Source: Pempheris klunzingeri (Eukaryota; Chordata; Actinopteri; Acropomatiformes; Pempheridae). Taken from it: 64,000 bases of DNA. How positions within the stretch are numbered: the stretch's first letter is position 1; every line of letters begins with the position of its first letter. Both the position numbers and the translations under genes were made by a program. Location: positions 67,501 to 131,500 of the forward strand of contig NC_092027.1 in the NCBI RefSeq assembly GCF_042242105.1, in the 5' to 3' direction. This document shows positions 1 to 13,768 of this stretch, piece after piece. Below the pieces are notes generated by a model. That model was given only the letters and a program-made list of their open reading frames with translations, was not told where the DNA came from and made no database searches.

Positions 1-605
1 AGCAGTTTGAGAGCACTTTAGTGCGTGAATACAAAGAGACGAGGTGGAACCGTGACTGTGGACCCGCACGGCAGCTAGCGGGCTAGTTAGCAAGCGGCTA
101 ACTTCGTTAGCATAGCACAGCCGCGCGGTGCTCAGTGTAAATGTGGTGGTGGCAGTCTATCCCGCAGTGGGAGGGACGGGTGGGGGGGTCTGGGGGCTCT
201 GAGAGACACCATGAAATAAAATATTGAGTCAGACGGCTAACAAACGGTTAGCATAGTATGCTAACTCTATGTAAACATATAGTTGAGACCAGAAAGTGAC
301 AGATGCGCATGCGTCGTGCTCGTGTTTCACATGTCAAAAGAAGTTCGTGAGTTTGGTGATATAGAAAACTTAATTAACACAGCAGCCTGTGATCAGATCA
401 GAAGCATTACTGGGTAGAAGGGTTGCCGTTACTAACAGGTTAGTATCATTAACAGGTTAACCTTACCAGACAGTTAATATTACTGATTATTAAGGTTACC
501 ATCATGGACATTATCTACAGCCCATAGCTTTTTTTAGCTGGCGAAGATCCGCTGGTCATCACCTTTAGATTGGTGACATCAGTGATGAGAACACTTTAAA
601 CCCAG

Positions 606-683
<78 letters not shown>

Positions 684-685
684 AG
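1..685. other. INTS3 upstream/intron 1 sequence, no coding exon seen
   Basis: I searched both strands for the missing first INTS3 coding exon, which in the family ends with an acidic DELEE-type stretch, and found none. It probably lies before the window. The stretch has several GCTAAC/GTTAGC motifs (about 90-115 and 236-265), as are common near fish promoters, and a pure TG run at about 610-671 directly before the first recognised acceptor. Confidence 0.5.
610..671. repeat. (TG)n microsatellite
   Basis: Uninterrupted TG dinucleotides that grade into a short GCGCGC stretch and end in the CACAG acceptor of the first visible INTS3 exon. The run therefore occupies the usual polypyrimidine-tract position. 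Confidence 0.95.
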
Positions 686-1721
686 AGATTGGAGCGCTGT
701 GTTGGGATCGTCCAGTCGTTGACCAATGGGCTGTCAGAGAGAGAGGCTAACGACGCGCTCACCGCCAATGTAAGAAACATGCCATGAATACACACCACGA
801 ACAGCACTACAAGGACTGCGACTAGCACCACAGGGACTGCGACTAGCACTACAAGGACTGCGACTAGCACTACAAGGACTGCGACTAGCACCACAGGGAC
901 TGCGACTAGCACTACAAGGACTGCGACTAGCACCACAGGGACTGCGACTAGCACTACAAGGACTGCGACTAGCACCACAGGGACTGCGACTAGCACTACA
1001 AGGACTGCGACTAGCACCACAGGGACTGCGACTAGCACCACAGGGACTGCGACTAGCACCACAAGGACTGCGGCTAGCACCACAAGGACTGCGGCTAGCA
1101 CTATAAGGACTGTGGTTAGCATTACTGTAGCTAGCACCACAGGGACTGCGGCCGGCACCACAGGGTCTGCGGCCGGCACCACAGGGACTGCGGCCGGCAC
1201 CACAGGGTCTGCGGCCGGCACCACAAGGACTGCGGCCGGCACCACAAGGACTGCGACCGGCACCACAAGGACTGCGACTGGCACTACAAGGACTGCGACC
1301 GGCACCACAAGGACTACGACCGGCACCACAAGGACTGCGACCAGCACTACAAGGACTGCGGCTAGCACTACAAGGACTGCGGCTAGCACTACAAGGACTG
1401 TGGTTAGCATTACTGTAGCTAGCACCACAGGGTCTGCGGCCGGCACCACAGGGTCTGCGGCCGGCACCACAGGGCCTGCGGCCGGCACCACAAGGACTGC
1501 GACTAGCACTACAAGGATTTGTTGATACTACAGTGAACCAGTAGCCTCTCTGTGATGTCGCTTCCTGTTTACCTGTCCTGCAGGTGTGTAAGGGTCAGCA
1601 GCAGCATGAGGAGGTGTGTCTGGGTCTGTTCACGCTGGTCCTCACCGAGCCAACCCAGGCCCAAAGGGTAAGACACCACCGCATCATCATCCTCATCCTC
1701 ATCCTCATCAGCATTGTCTTC

Positions 1722-1764
<43 letters not shown>

Positions 1765-4700
1765 CAGTGCTACAGGGACCTGACGCTGGTGAACAGAGAC
1801 GGGATGAACGTGATCCTGGTGAAGATCAACCAGATCCTAATGGAGAAGTTTCTCAAACTGCAGGACGTCCCCAGAACACAGGTAAACGGTATACACAGGT
1901 ACACACACTGCAGTAGTAGTAGGATGTTAATGAATCCTCCTTCAGACCAGCTGACCTGGCAGGAGGGACTGTGACGTCCTCCATCAGCAGTCGTTGTGTT
2001 TATGTTGCTGTAAATACTGACATTGTTACTCTCCTTTGGGATTGTTGTGTGGTTGTTTTGTCTGTTTTTATGTTCTGTATCTGTCTCTTGGCCAGGTCGT
2101 CATTGTAAATGAGAACCGGTTCTCAATTGACCTAGCTGGTTAGATAAAGGTTAAATTAAAAAAATGTAAAAAAGCAGGACTCACCTGTCCTGATGGAGAC
2201 TCTGCTGTCACATGGGGGCTGAATATCAGCTGATTAAGTGATTCTGATCAATTGATGTGTGGTACATTATCAGGTGTTGGTGCATACAAAGGGGAGAAAA
2301 GAACACCCCCATGTGTACCTGATGTTTACCTGTGATGCTGTGCAGAGCAGTGTCTCTGATTGGTGGTCACATGGACAGATGATGTAAAGTGTCGGCGCTC
2401 TCTGCTGGACAAACGATTGACGAGCTCTAATGCCTCTGACAAATGGTTGATGTGTGTGTAGCTGGTGTGGCTGGTCAGAGAGCTGGTGAAGAGCGGCATG
2501 ATGGGAGCTGACGGTGTCGTCATGACGCTGCTGAAACAGATTGCAGGTCAGACACACACACGCTCTGTTCTGTCCATTCTGTCTGTATGAGCAGTAGTCA
2601 CATGATGAGTAACCTGAGTTTGCCCTGTGTGCTGACGTCTAGGCGGAGACATCTCCACAAAGAACCTGTGGCTGGCCGAGAGCGTCCTGGAGATCCTACT
2701 GGACCAAAAGTAAGTTTCACTGGATTTTAACACTGGTAATTAAAAATACTGCGACGAAGGAGCAGGAGGGCTCTTCTTGTGAAGGAGCTGATGTTTCCTG
2801 TGTGTAGGGAGTGGGTACTGAAGAGCGGGATGCTGATAGCGATGTCAGTCTACACCTACCTCCGCCTCATCGTCGATCACGGAGCACCGAACCTGCTCAG
2901 TCTGCGCCAGAAGGAGGTCGACTTCTGCGTCAGCATGCTGAGGGAGAAGGTGAGGGGTCTGTGTGGTTTTGTTGCCCTGACGGCCTCTGATGTAACCCCG
3001 CCTCTCTCTGGCGGCCTCTGATGTAACCCCGCCTCTCTCTGGCGGCCTCTGATGTAACCCCGCCTCTCTCTGGCGGCCTCTGATGTAACCCCGCCTCTCT
3101 CTGACGGCCTTTGATGTAACCCCGCCTCTCTCTGACGGCCTCTGATGTAACCCCGCCTCTCTGCAGTTCATGGAGTGTCTAATCATCGGCAGAGACCTGG
3201 TCCGCCTGCTACAGAATGTGGCCCGGATTCCGGAGATGGAGCTGGTCTGGAGAGACCTCCTACACAACCCACAAGTCCTTAGTCCTCAGTTCACAGGTAA
3301 GACTACACTACCCACAATCCTCTGTGCTCAGCCCCCTTCAGCTCCTGCGCTGCTCACTTACTGAAGGTGATGTGACACAATGCTGCAGGCAGCAGAGGTT
3401 TGAGCTGTATGTTTGTTCAGGTGTGTGACAGCTCAGGTGTGTGTTTCAGGTGTGTGACAGCTCAGGTGTGTGTTTCAGGTGTGTGACAGCTCAGGTGTGA
3501 GTTTCAGGTGTGTGACAGCTCAGGTGTGAGTTTCAGGTGTGTGACAGCTCAGGTGTGTGTTTCAGGTGTGTGACAGCTCAGGTGTGTGTTTCAGGTGTGT
3601 GACAGCTCAGGTGTGAGTTTCAGGTGTGTGACAGCTCAGGTGTGTGTTTCAGGTGTCCTCCAGCTGCTGACAGCTCGGACCTCCAGAAAGTTTCTGGCGT
3701 GTCGTCTGACCCCCGATATGGAGACCAAGCTGCTGTTCATGACCTCCAGGGTGAGAGCCGACCTCTGACCTGATCACATGAGCTCTCTGTGAGGCCTGTA
3801 ATGACCTCTGACCTCTGGTTGTGGATGTTACCTGTGCTCAGGTGCGTTTTGGGCAGCAGAAGCGGTACCAGGACTGGTTCCAGAGGCAGTACCTGTCCAC
3901 AGCAGAGAGCCAATCTCTGCGCTGCGATCTGATTCGCTACATCTGCGGTGTGGTCCATCCATCCAATGAGGTGCTGAGCTCTGACATCCTACCACGCTGG
4001 GCCATTATTGGCTGGCTGCTCACCACCTGCACGGTAAGGGGGCGGGGCCTTAAGGTGTCAATCTGAGGATCATCCGGAAAAATCAATAATCAATCAATCT
4101 GTGTTTCTAGTCGAACGTTGCTGCCTCCAACGCCAAGCTGGCTCTATTCTATGATTGGCTGTTCTTCAACCCTGAGAAGGACAGCATCATGAACATAGGT
4201 AATACACCTGTCTGCTGCACTACATCTGATTGGTCGATATCGGTCTGTATAAAGAAGCGTCCTCTGATTGGTTGGTATCAGTCTATAAAGAAGCGTCCTC
4301 TGATTGGTCGGTATCAGTCTGTATAAAGAAGCGTCCTCTGATTGGTCGGTATCAGTCTGTATGGTCCCATTTAGAGCACAATAATTCAGGAAGGGTAACC
4401 AATCAGAGGGTGGGCAGGTGTGTGACTCTGTCTTGTGTGTTTTGTCGTCCTATGTCAGAGCCGGCCATCCTGGTGATGCATCACTCCATGAAACCTCATC
4501 CTGCCATCACGGCCACACTGCTGGACTTCATGTGCAGGGTAACACACACACAGTAACACACACACACACACAGTAACACTCACACTATAACACACAGTAA
4601 CACACACACACACAGTAACACACAGTAACACACACACCTCTGATTGATTAAAGGTGTGAATGAACCAGAATAACACATTATTCCCTCCCCTCCTTTCTCT

Positions 4701-7522
4701 CCTCTCTCCTCCCCTCCCCTACTCTCTCCTCTCCTCTTTCCTCTCCCCTCTCCTCCTCTTTCCTCTCTCCTCTCCTCTCCTCCTCTTTCCTCTCTCCTCT
4801 CCTCCCCTCCTCTTTCGTCTCCCGTCTCCTCCTCTTTCCTCTCTCCTCTCCTCTCCTCTCCTCCCCTCTCCCCCCCTCAGATCATCCCTCACTTCTTCCC
4901 TCCGTTGGAGTCTCAGGTCCGTCAGGGCGTCTTTAACTCGCTCACCTTCATCATGGAGAAGAGAGTGCTGGCGTAAGACACAAACACACACACATTGATC
5001 TCACTGATCGCTCTCTGTCACCTCATATTGATTACTGATTGTTGATTATTGATCGCTCTGTCAGTCACCTCGCTCCACTGTTTGATAACCCGAAATTGGA
5101 CCGAGAGCTTCGGTCGATGCTCAGAGAGAGATTCCCAGAGTTCTGCAGCTCGCCCTCCCCCCCCACAGAAGGTAACACACACACACATACACACACACAC
5201 ACACACACACCCCTGCAGTGTCTGTGTTCATGGTGATGAAATGGTGTGTGTGTGTGTGTGTGTGTCCTGCAGTTAAGATGGAGGAGGCAGTTTCCTTGGA
5301 GATGGACAACCACATGCTGGACAAGGAGGAGGGTTGCTATGACAACACAGAGGCCGCCTTCAGCGATGATGAAGAGGAGGTCAACAACAAAGGTGATTGA
5401 CGAGGCGATAAATGTTTAAACTGGATCAACAGTTTAACAGTTTAACCAGAATAAACCCAGTTTAACCAAACCATGTTACAAAACATTACAATGGTTTGGT
5501 GCAACCAGACAATTTGATGTATTTCAACAAAACAACAAAATTCCATCGTGTGTGTGTGTGGGTGTGTGTGGGTGTGGGTGTGTGTGGGTGTGTGGGTGTG
5601 TGTGTGTGTGTGTGTGTGTACAGTATATTTAACAGAGAGGGGACGTCTGTACATTAAATGTGTCTGTGGGATTCGTCTTTTCCACCTGCTTCTAAACTGG
5701 TTGCCCAGGAGTGTAGAAGTTGTCAGCACAGCCTCTTGAAACAGACCAGATTTGTTCTAAGATGGTGCCTCAGGTCTGTAATCTCAGACATGAGGTTAGT
5801 TGAACAATATGCATGAAAACATTGATTGATCTCTAAGGGATCTGTCATTTATCTGTAAGTACCTCTTCCAGTTCTAGATTGGTCTGCATTCTTTTGACAG
5901 AGCTGATGCTCTCCAGTCTTTGCTGTTTATTCACCATACTGCAGCGTGTGTCGTGGATAGAAGATTGAATTCAGTAATTAGTTGTTGCTTGAATAGATCA
6001 GGTGATGGAGGGTGGGCTCATGTCCCCTCGAGGTGTGGGACATCCTGGGTTACTTTGGGTGCTGTTGGATAGAATATGTCCCCTGAGGTATGCTTTCATT
6101 GATTCCCAAATTACTGAAGACATTCTAGGGGTCGGTCACGTGCCAAATACTCAGTTATTTCTGCTGAAATGAACTAAATAAGTTTTGTGTCTGAGAGAAA
6201 AAATGTTTTGAAAGGCTGTGGGCGGGGCTTGTGTGTGGCTGGTTTACACAGTTAAGTCAGTAATGGAGCATGATCTGACATTATTATTGCTTGATATTCA
6301 TATTCTGTAACTAATGGAAGTAACTCACTGTCTAAGAAAAAAATAGTCCATATGTGGATGCGTTTTATGAACTGGGGAATAATAATAACTTGATAATGCC
6401 AAGCGTCAGCCATCCCCTATGTGTTCAACATCTGAATTGTCTTCGCTGCTTTAGATGGGCCATGGTTTTGGGTGAGCTACGATCCAAAGAGGGTGACAAC
6501 ACACACTTCGTGCCCCCTGCTAGTCTGTGATGGTATGTGTCATCACAGTGTAAAAATGTGCCGTGCACATTCACACTGGGTAGTGGTGGGGGGGTCGTGT
6601 GGCCGACCGACTACTATGACTACTACTAGTAGTCTGCCTCAGCCTGTCCACACAGTAAGTGGGCGGCTTTGCTTTTGTCAAAATGTAACAGGTTGTTTTG
6701 ATTTTAGAAATACATATATTGAGATCAAGTAAGAGGAAAAAAAAATTCTGCTGCCCATTTTTTTGTGATAATATCTCTCATAGCTACGTTTACCCTGTAA
6801 ATAGTAAACAGAACTCTTCCAAACACCCAGGTCCTCCTGTTGTTACACAGCTGTCTCCCCAGGATAACACAAGTTAGGTCCATTCATTTACTCACAGGAG
6901 ATTCCAGAGGAGAAAAACATGGGAGTGTATTCCAGAAAGGATCCTTTGTAGTGCAGTGAAGCAGCCTCTGTGGCCTGCTGCAGGATGTCAGTGGTGCTGT
7001 AATGGCTCAGGGCTTCTGCCCCCCCCCCGGCTGTAGATATCTGTCAATGAGCTGCTTCTATTTTCAGTGAAGATAATAACTTGACTTTTATTTCCATCAT
7101 ATCTTCACGTGGCTCAGACATGTTGCTGCAGGTGAGGTTTCTGTGTTTTTTAAGTGAGGCCGAGCTCAACCTGCTCCACTTAACAGGACTGAACCCAGTT
7201 TAACCGGACTGAACCCAGTTTAACCAGCACACTGCTGTCTGACCGCCTGTCCTGTCAACCAATCATTGTGCAGGAAAGAAAAGGGAGTTCAGGTTCCACC
7301 CAATCAAAGAGGCCGTGATGGAGGAGCCTGCTGACATCACACCCTGGCTTGACCAATTAGACGACACCATGAAGGAGAAGGTCCAGCTGCTGCAGAAAAC
7401 CAGGTGAGACCCGCAGTCCTCCTTAAGGTCCTCAGATCAACCCGGAGGTCAGAGGTCAGTGCTGAGTTTATTGATCAGGTATCGGGTAGTCGGTTAGTGT
7501 CTGACGGGTTAGTTTAAGTTAG

Positions 7523-7554
<32 letters not shown>

Positions 7555-9310
7555 GTCTCTCCTCAGTGACACAGAGACTCAGTGTGAGGTGATGCAGGAA
7601 ATCGTGGATCTGATCCTGGAGGTGAGTTTTATCTGATTGGTGACGGTTAACTTCTCCGTTCCTCTGTGTTCTGCTGAGTTCCTCTGTGTTCTGCTGAGTT
7701 CCTCTGTGTTCTGCTGAGTTCCTCTGTGTTCTGCTGAGTTCCTCTGTGTTCTACTGAGTTCCTCTGTGTTGCAGGAGGATTTTGACTCGGAGCAGATGTC
7801 GGCTCTGGCTTCCTGTCTGGCTGAACTTTTTAAAGATCATTTCAGAGGAGACGTCCTGCCGGAGGAGATCACCGAGGAGTAAGAGCGACTGATCGGGGGA
7901 ACGTTTAGACCGACTGCTGATCGGGGGAACGTTGAGGCCGACCGCTGATCGGGGGAACGTTTAGGCTGATCGGGGGAACGTTTAGACCGACCGCTGATCG
8001 GGGGAACGTTTAGACCGACCGATCGGGGGAACGTTTAGACCGACCGATCGGGGGAACGTTTAGGCCGACTGCTGATCGGGGGAACGTTTAGGCCGACTGC
8101 TGATCGGGGGAACGTTTAGGCCGACTGATCGGGGGACGTTTAGGCCGACTGCTGATCGGGGGAACATTTAGGCCGACTGCTGATCGGGGAACGTTTAGGC
8201 CGACTGCTGATCGGGGGAACGTTTAGGCCGACTGCTGATCGGGGGACGTTTAGGCCGAATGCTGATCGGGGGAACGTTTAGGCCGACTGCTGATCGGGGG
8301 ACGTTTAGGCCGACCGATCGGGGAACGTTTAGGCCGACCGATCGGGGGAACGTTTAGGCCGACTGCTGATCGGGGGAACGTTTAGGCCGACCGATCGGGG
8401 AACGTTTAGGCCGACTGCTGATCGGGGAACGTTTAGGCCGACCGATCGGGGAACGTTTAGGCCGACCGATCGGGGAACGTTTAGGCCGACTGCTGATCGG
8501 GGGACGTTTAGGCCGACCGATCGGGGGACGTTTAGGCCGACCGATCGGGGAACGTTTAGGCCGACCGATCGGGGAACGTTTAGGCCGACCGATCGGGGAA
8601 CGTTTAGGCCGACCGATCGGGGGAACGTTTAGGCCGACCGATCGGGGAACGTTTAGGCCGACCGATCGGGGAACGTTTAGGCCGACCGATCGGGGGAACG
8701 TTTAGGCCGACTGATCACTTCAACATCTGAAACAACAACTACAGCAGACTGACTGCTGACCACCTGTAGACGGCCGGACGTCTGGACTCATGATAGATAG
8801 CCCTGCTCCTGTGTGCCAGGGAGGGGGCTGGAAGTCTGACCACCAGTCCAGGGTCTGATCCGGTCTGGTCCAGTCTGGTCTGATCAGATGCGTTCCGGTC
8901 TGATTTGATCCGGTCTGGTTTGGTCTGGTCTGGTTCGGTCTCATCCACATACGGTCAGACAGATCAATGAATAGGTGTGATGAGGGGCTGTTGGACCCTG
9001 ACTTATCTGCCCCCCCACCCCCCCAGGTCTCTGGAGGACTCGGTGTCCAAACCCGTCTGCCTGGTCTTCAGGAACCTGGTCACCATGCAGGAGGACAACA
9101 GCGGCTTCTCCGTGCTGCTCGACATGCTGGCTGAACTCTACCAGAAGCAGCCCAAGATCGGATACCACCTGCTGTACTACCTCAGGGCCAGGTGAGGGGG
9201 GGGGGGGCACCTGCTGTACTACCTCAGGGCCAGGTGAGGGGGGGGGGGGCACCTGCTGTACTACCTCAGTGGTGGTGGTGGGGGGGGGGGGCTCTGAGGT
9301 CTATGATGTG

Positions 9311-9362
<52 letters not shown>

Positions 9363-9903
9363 CAGCAAAGCGGCCAATGGGAAGATGATGCTGTACGAGT
9401 CTTTTGCTCAGGCGACGGCTCTCGGTGATCTGCACACCTGTCTGATGATGGACATGAAGGCGTGTCAGGAGGACGACGTCCGGCTGCTCTGCTACCTCAC
9501 CCCCTCCATATACACAGAGGTACACACACACCCCCTCCATATACACAGAGGTACACACACACCCCCTCCATATACACAGAGGTACACACACACACACACC
9601 CCCTCCATATACACAGAGGTACACACACACACACACCCCCTCCATATACACAGAGGTACACACACACACACACCCCCTCCATATACACAGAGGTACACAC
9701 ACACACACACACACACACCCCCTCCATATACACAGAGGTACACACACACACACACACACACACACACCCCCTCCATATACACAGAGGTACACACACACAC
9801 ACACACACACACCCTCCATATACACAGAGGTACACACACACACACACACCCCCTCCATATACACAGAGGTACACACACACACACCCTCCATATACACAGA
9901 GGT

Positions 9904-9934
<31 letters not shown>

Positions 9935-10353
9935 CCATATACACAGAGGTACACACACACACACACACACACACCCTCCATATACACAGAGGTACACACA
10001 CACACACACCCCCTCCATATACACAGAGGTACACACACACACACCCTCCATATACACAGAGGTACACACACACACACACCCCCTCCATATACACAGAGGT
10101 ACACACACACACACCCTCCATATACACAGAGGTACACACACACACACCCTCCATATACACAGAGGTACACACACACACACACCCCCTCCATATACACAGA
10201 GGTACACACACACACACACCCCCTCCATATACACAGAGGTACACACACACACACCCTCCATATACACAGAGGTACACACACACACACACCCCCTCCATAT
10301 ACACAGAGGTACACACACACACACACACACACACCCTCCATATACACAGAGGT

Positions 10354-10384
<31 letters not shown>

Positions 10385-11294
10385 CCATATACACATAGGT
10401 ACACACACACATACACACCCCCTCCATATACATGGAGGTACACACACACACACACACCCTCCATATACACAGAGGTACACACACACACACACACACACCC
10501 TCCATATACACAGAGGTACACACACACACCCCTCTCCATATACACAGAGGTACACACACACACACCCCTCTCCATATACACAGAGGTACACACACACACA
10601 CACACCCTCCATATACACAGAGGTACACACACACACACACACCCTCCATATACACAGAGGTACACACACACACACCCCTCTCCATATACACAGAGGTACA
10701 CACACACACACCCCTCTCCATATACACAGAGGTACACACACACACACCCCTCTCCATATACACAGAGGTACACACACACACACACCCCCTCCATATACAC
10801 AGAGGTACACACAGACACACACACACCCTCCATATACACAGAGGCACACACACACAAACGCCCCCTCCATATACACAGAGGCACACACACACACACACAG
10901 TCCATATAACATCCTCCACTAAAGGCTGCAGCCTTTTAGCGTTGGGTTCTGAGGGGGTAGAGGGATCCAGTGTCTGATCAGTGCTTGCTGATTGATTTAT
11001 TGATCGTCTCTATTGATCTTGTGTCCAAACTAACCTGACAAAGAACATGAAGTGATCGAAGTTTCTGCCTCAGTTCCCAGATGAGACGTTAAGGAGCGGA
11101 GAGCTACTCAACATGATCGTTGCCGTCATTGACTCCACACAGGTAACTGATCAATACTCTGTCTGATCAATACTGACTGATCAGTGTTCAGTAACCTGGT
11201 GTGTCTGTGCAGCTGCAGGAGCTGATGTGTCACGTGATGATGGGAAACCTGGTGATGTTCAGGAAGGACTCAGTGCTCAACATCTTGAGTGAGA

Positions 11295-11327
<33 letters not shown>

Positions 11328-11334
11328 AGTGAGA

Positions 11335-11367
<33 letters not shown>

Positions 11368-13725
11368 AGTGAGACTCACACACACACACACACAGACACA
11401 CACACACACACTGTATGAGACTCACACACACACACACACTGTATGAGACACACACACACACACACACACACTGAGTGAGACACACACACACACACACAGA
11501 GTGAGACTCACACACACACACACACACTGTATGAGACACACACACTGAGTGAGACACACACACTGAGTGAGACACACACACAGAGTGAGACTCTCACACA
11601 CACACACACAGAGTGAGACACACACACTGAGTGAGACACACACACACACACACACACATATTGTGTTTGAACAGCAGTGGACAGTCAGTGTTCTCTTCTT
11701 GTCTTTTTGTTCCTGCTCCTGCTCCTGGTGTGTTACAGTTCAGTCCCTGGACTGGGAGACCTTTGAACAGTACAGCACCTGGCAGCTGTTTCTGGCTCAC
11801 AGCATTCCTTTGGAGACCATCATCCCCATCCTGCAGCACCTCAAGTACAAAGGTAACATACACAGAACCCAGTCCAGGAGATACAGGACTCTGTCCTCTG
11901 GTCTCAAATGGTCTTTGTAACTCTGGTCTCCCTGTTTTCTGTCCCCAGAACATCCAGAGGCCTTATCCTGTCTGCTGCTGCAGCTCCGCAGAGAGAAGTA
12001 CGACCACAAACACTCACACAGTATGGACAGACATGTCCTGTGTCCCCACTGACGTCCCTGTGAATGTCCCACTGCACTGATGTCCCTGTGAATGTCCCTC
12101 TGACGTCCCTGTGAATGTCCCACTGCACTGATGTCCCTGTGAATGTCCCACTGCACTGATGTCCCTGTGAATGTCCCTCTGACGTCCCTGTGAATGTCCC
12201 ACTGCACTGATGTCCCTGTGAATGTCCCACTGCACTGACGTCCCTGTGAATGTCCCACTGCACTGATGTCCCTGTGAATGTCCCTCTGACGTCCCTGTGA
12301 ATGTCCCACTGCACTGACGTCCCTGTGAATGTCCCGTTGACGTCCCTGTGAATGTCCCGTTGACGTCCCTGTGAATGTCCCTCTGACGTCCCTGTGAATG
12401 TCCCGTTGACGTCCCTGTGAATGTCCCGTTGACGTCCCTGTGAATGTCCCGTTGACGTCCCTGTGAATGTCCCACTGCACTGACGTCCCTGTGAATGTCC
12501 CACTGCACTGACGTCCCTGTGAATGTCCCACTGCACTGACGTCCCTGTGAATGTCCCACTGACGTCCCTGTGAATGTCCCACTGCACTGACGTCCCTGTG
12601 AATGTCCCACTGCACTGACGTCCCTGTGAATGTCCCACTGACGTCCCTGTGAATGTCCCACTGACGTCCCTGTGAATGTCCCGTTGACGTCCCTGTGAAT
12701 GTCCCGTTGACGTCCCTGTGAATGTCCCACTGACGTCCCTGTGAATGTCCCGTTGACGTCCCTGTGAATGTCCCGTTGACGTCCCTGTGAATGTCCCACT
12801 GACGTCCCTGTGAATGTCCCGTTGACGTCCCTGTGAATGTCCCACTGCACTGACGTCCCTGTGAATGTCCCACTGCACTGACGTCCCTGTGAATGTCCCA
12901 CTGACGTCCCTGTGAATGTCCCACTGACGTCCCTGTGAATGTCCCACTGACGTCCCTGTGAATGTCCCTCTGACGTCCCTGTCTGTGTGTCTCAGGCCCA
13001 GCGAGGAGATGGTGAAGATGGTGCTGAGTCGGCCGTGTCACCCTGAGGACCAGTTCACCACCAGCATCCTGAGACACTGGGCGTCAAAATACGACGACAC
13101 GCTGGGAGAGCACATCAAGGCCCAGCTGATCAAGAACAACAACCAGCCCCGCAAGAGGCAGAGGTGAGCACCCGTCGGGGACGGGTGAGGGCCCGTCGGG
13201 GACGGGTGAGGGCCCGTCGGGGACGGGTGAGGGCCGGTGGCTGAGGGTTGTGTATAAGTAATGTGTGTGTGCGTGTGTGTGTGTGTGTGCAGCCTCCGCA
13301 GCTCCAGCAGTAAACTGGCTCAGCTGACTCTGGAACAGATCCTGGAGCACATGGACAACCTGAGGCTGAGCCTGAGCAACACTAAGAACAACTGTGAGTT
13401 ATTGAGCCACCATCAGTACTGATCAACACCATCAATACACCAAGAACAACTGAGTTATTGATCCACCATTAGTACTGATCACTTTGCCCATAGTTACTAA
13501 ACCTGATCAATACCGAACAATTCACCCAGTAATTGATCCTGATCTGTACCAATCAGTAGGGTTAGGATGATCCCTGATTGGTTAGTGTCCCCGATGTATT
13601 GATCATGATCGGTTATTGTCTTTCAGTCTTCACTCAGACTCCGATCCTTCAGGCTCTGCAGCACGTTCAGGCGAGCTGTGATGAAGCACACAAGATGAGG
13701 TACACACACACACTAACGCTTCACG

Positions 13726-13768
<43 letters not shown>

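Noticed and set aside
7885-8720. Regular repeat-spacer look suggesting a CRISPR-like array
   Set aside because: The spacers are not unique; units differ only by small insertions, and the locus is an intron of a vertebrate gene. It is a minisatellite.
9301-10922. Very long overlapping open frames (358-534 codons) on both strands
   Set aside because: They consist only of the CA-rich donor-derived repeat read in different frames (Cys-Val or Thr-His repeats). Only the part inside 9366-9519 is real INTS3.
11797-13077. Minus-strand frames of 295-426 codons with [14 protein letters not shown] repeats
   Set aside because: Pure translation of the GTCCCTGTGAATGTCCC minisatellite in an INTS3 intron. 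No start context, splice logic or domain.
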